Origin: Advenella kashmirensis W13003
GTDB taxonomy: Bacteria; Pseudomonadota; Gammaproteobacteria; Burkholderiales; Burkholderiaceae_B
Assembly: GCF_000506985.1 (NCBI RefSeq)
Contig: NZ_KI650982.1
Coordinates: 1 to 64,000, forward strand
Length of the DNA stretch: 64,000 nucleotides
Direction: 5' to 3'
A program made the translations under genes and the position numbers. Below the pieces are notes generated by a model. That model did no database searches. It was not told where the DNA came from and worked only from the letters and a program-made list of their open reading frames with translations. How positions within the stretch are numbered: position 1 is the stretch's first letter; the number at the start of each line of letters is the position of its first letter. Shown one piece after another: positions 62,786 through 64,000 of the stretch.

Positions 62786-63781
62786 TTAATTCACTTGTAC
62801 TTTTGCACTATGAACAACATCCGCCCATTTTTTGACCTCGGCCTGGAAAAAATCCTGAAACTGCGTGTCGGACGAGGCCACTGGCTCGGCGCCCACGCTA
62901 CGCAGCGTCGCGCTGACCTGCGACGTTTTGACAGCATCTACTGCAGCCCGATTCAACGTGGACACGACAGATGCTGGCGTACCGGCAGGCACAAACAAAC
63001 CAAACCATGACGTTGCGTCGTAATCTGTCACTCCTTGCTCATCAAGCGTGGGAATATCGGGAGCAACGGTAGACCGCCTTTTACTGCTGACAGCCAGCGC
63101 ACGCAATTTTCCGGCCTTGATCAGCGGTAGCGTTGTAATGATGTTATCGAAAATCATCGGGACCTGGCCACCCAGAACATCGGCCATCGCGGGTGCAGCT
63201 CCCCGATATGGGACGTGCGTCAGTTTGATTCTCGCTCGGCTTGCAAGCAATTCGGTAAAAAGGTGAGCGCCGGATCCATTGCCGGCACTGGCATAATAAA
63301 TGCGATTTTCGGTATCCGTTTTTTTGCCGGCGCTTATCAAGTCCGCGACAGACTGAATTGAAGAGGATGGATTCACAACAAGCAAGAATGGTGCAGACGC
63401 CAGCTCGGACACAGGAACAAGGTCTTTTGAAGGATCATAACTGAGCGTCTTGTACAGGCTGCCATTAATTGCAAGTGAAATCGTGCCGAATAAAATGGTA
63501 TACCCGTCCGGAGCGGCTTTGGCTACGGTATCGGACGCGATATTGCTCGCAGCGCCCGGCTTGTTTTCAACTATGATCGGTTGCTTAAGTTGCAATGACA
63601 TTTTCTCCGCAACTGCACGGGCCGCCACGTCAGAAGCACCACCAGCCGGAAATCCCACAACAAGTCTTATTGGCCTGTCGGGAAATTCGGCCAGCGCCAA
63701 CCCAGGCGCAATCGCTCCAAGCGCCAACAAAATCGCTGTCAAGGAAAAAATCATACGGGATTTTTCTGTCATTAATTTCAT
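62786..63781 (-). CDS. Bug/TctC-family solute-binding protein
   Basis: The 331-residue protein has a signal peptide (MIFSLTAILLALGAIAPG, cleaved near LALA) and the TctC fold (FPDRPIRLVVGFPAGGASDV, VENKPGAASNIASDTVA). The start is ambiguous: ATG at 63781, or GTG at 63793. It is the first gene of the minus-strand racemase-SDR-hydrolase cluster and probably supplies its ligand. Confidence 0.92.
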   Translation of the reverse strand: MKLMTEKSRMIFSLTAILLALGAIAPGLALAEFPDRPIRLVVGFPAGGASDVAARAVAEKMSLQLKQPIIVENKPGAASNIASDTVAKAAPDGYTILFGTISLAINGSLYKTLSYDPSKDLVPVSELASAPFLLVVNPSSSIQSVADLISAGKKTDTENRIYYASAGNGSGAHLFTELLASRARIKLTHVPYRGAAPAMADVLGGQVPMIFDNIITTLPLIKAGKLRALAVSSKRRSTVAPDIPTLDEQGVTDYDATSWFGLFVPAGTPASVVSTLNRAAVDAVKTSQVSATLRSVGAEPVASSDTQFQDFFQAEVKKWADVVHSAKVQVN

Positions 63782-64000
63782 TGTCTCATCCACATTGTCT
63801 TATTCAAGATAACGGTAGCTCTCATTCTGCACTCTCCGGCGTAAATAGAACATAGAACAATATTGAAGAGACTATTCATTAAAGTTGAATAGCTTGCACA
63901 TTGGCGCGAATCTCTGCTACGTTGGCATTCGAGTGCCTCTATTTATCACTACCAAGCAATCTGCTTGCCGGATCAGGTCTGTTCATGCCTGGCTCTTGCC

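Overview
The window reads as a betaproteobacterium of the Burkholderiales, most likely Alcaligenaceae (Advenella, Bordetella or Achromobacter type). The reasons are several Bug/TctC-type solute-binding proteins, a tripartite tricarboxylate transporter, an alphabet of LysR/GntR-controlled catabolic genes, and a tRNA-Arg(ACG) fragment of betaproteobacterial type. This placement is inferred from gene content; no rRNA gene is present.

Region 1 (about 1-27,267) is an integrated conjugative plasmid-like element, almost wholly on the minus strand. From right to left it carries a traL/trbM/traM-like block, VirB1, a TrfA-type replication initiator with an iteron origin, virB2-virB3-virB4-virB5-eexN-virB6, a small membrane protein, a higBA toxin-antitoxin pair, and virB7-virB8-virB9-virB10-virB11. 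A plus-strand cargo follows (9,683-12,406), and then ssb, virD4, a TraC-like primase, a nuclease, an ArdC-like protein, mobC and a MOB(P)-type relaxase. Beyond the relaxase is a truncated IS3-family transposase. The content resembles broad-host-range IncP/PromA-like plasmids. The right end is a 50-bp 3' piece of tRNA-Arg(ACG) with its terminator, the usual scar of site-specific integration. No integrase is visible, so it may lie left of the window.

The most interesting cargo is a two-gene plus-strand unit. A DUF4917/SIR2-like protein is followed by a reverse transcriptase with an intact YSDD motif and a long alpha-helical C-terminus. It sits between virB11 and ssb, beside a decayed RelE-type toxin-antitoxin. 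It looks like an anti-phage reverse transcriptase system with a possible NAD-binding or NAD-consuming effector.

Region 2 (27,268-39,160) is chromosomal. It holds tctBA without tctC, an OmpR-type two-component pair, a DyP peroxidase, and an iron-uptake cluster (fecI, fecR, TonB-dependent siderophore receptor, PepSY protein, small membrane protein) with a Fur-box-like sequence before fecI.

Region 3 (39,224-63,781) is a mosaic of catabolic operons. Four Bug-type binding proteins are each next to different enzymes: a mandelate racemase/muconate lactonizing type enzyme; a flavin reductase with LLM monooxygenase, AtuA, DUF4387 and MmgE/PrpD; a sulfatase; and an SDR, isochorismatase-like hydrolase and Asp/Glu racemase-like protein. 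A GST, a fused CydDC-like ABC exporter and an MFS transporter are also present. Two gene remnants, an amidohydrolase and a LysR tail, show past rearrangement.
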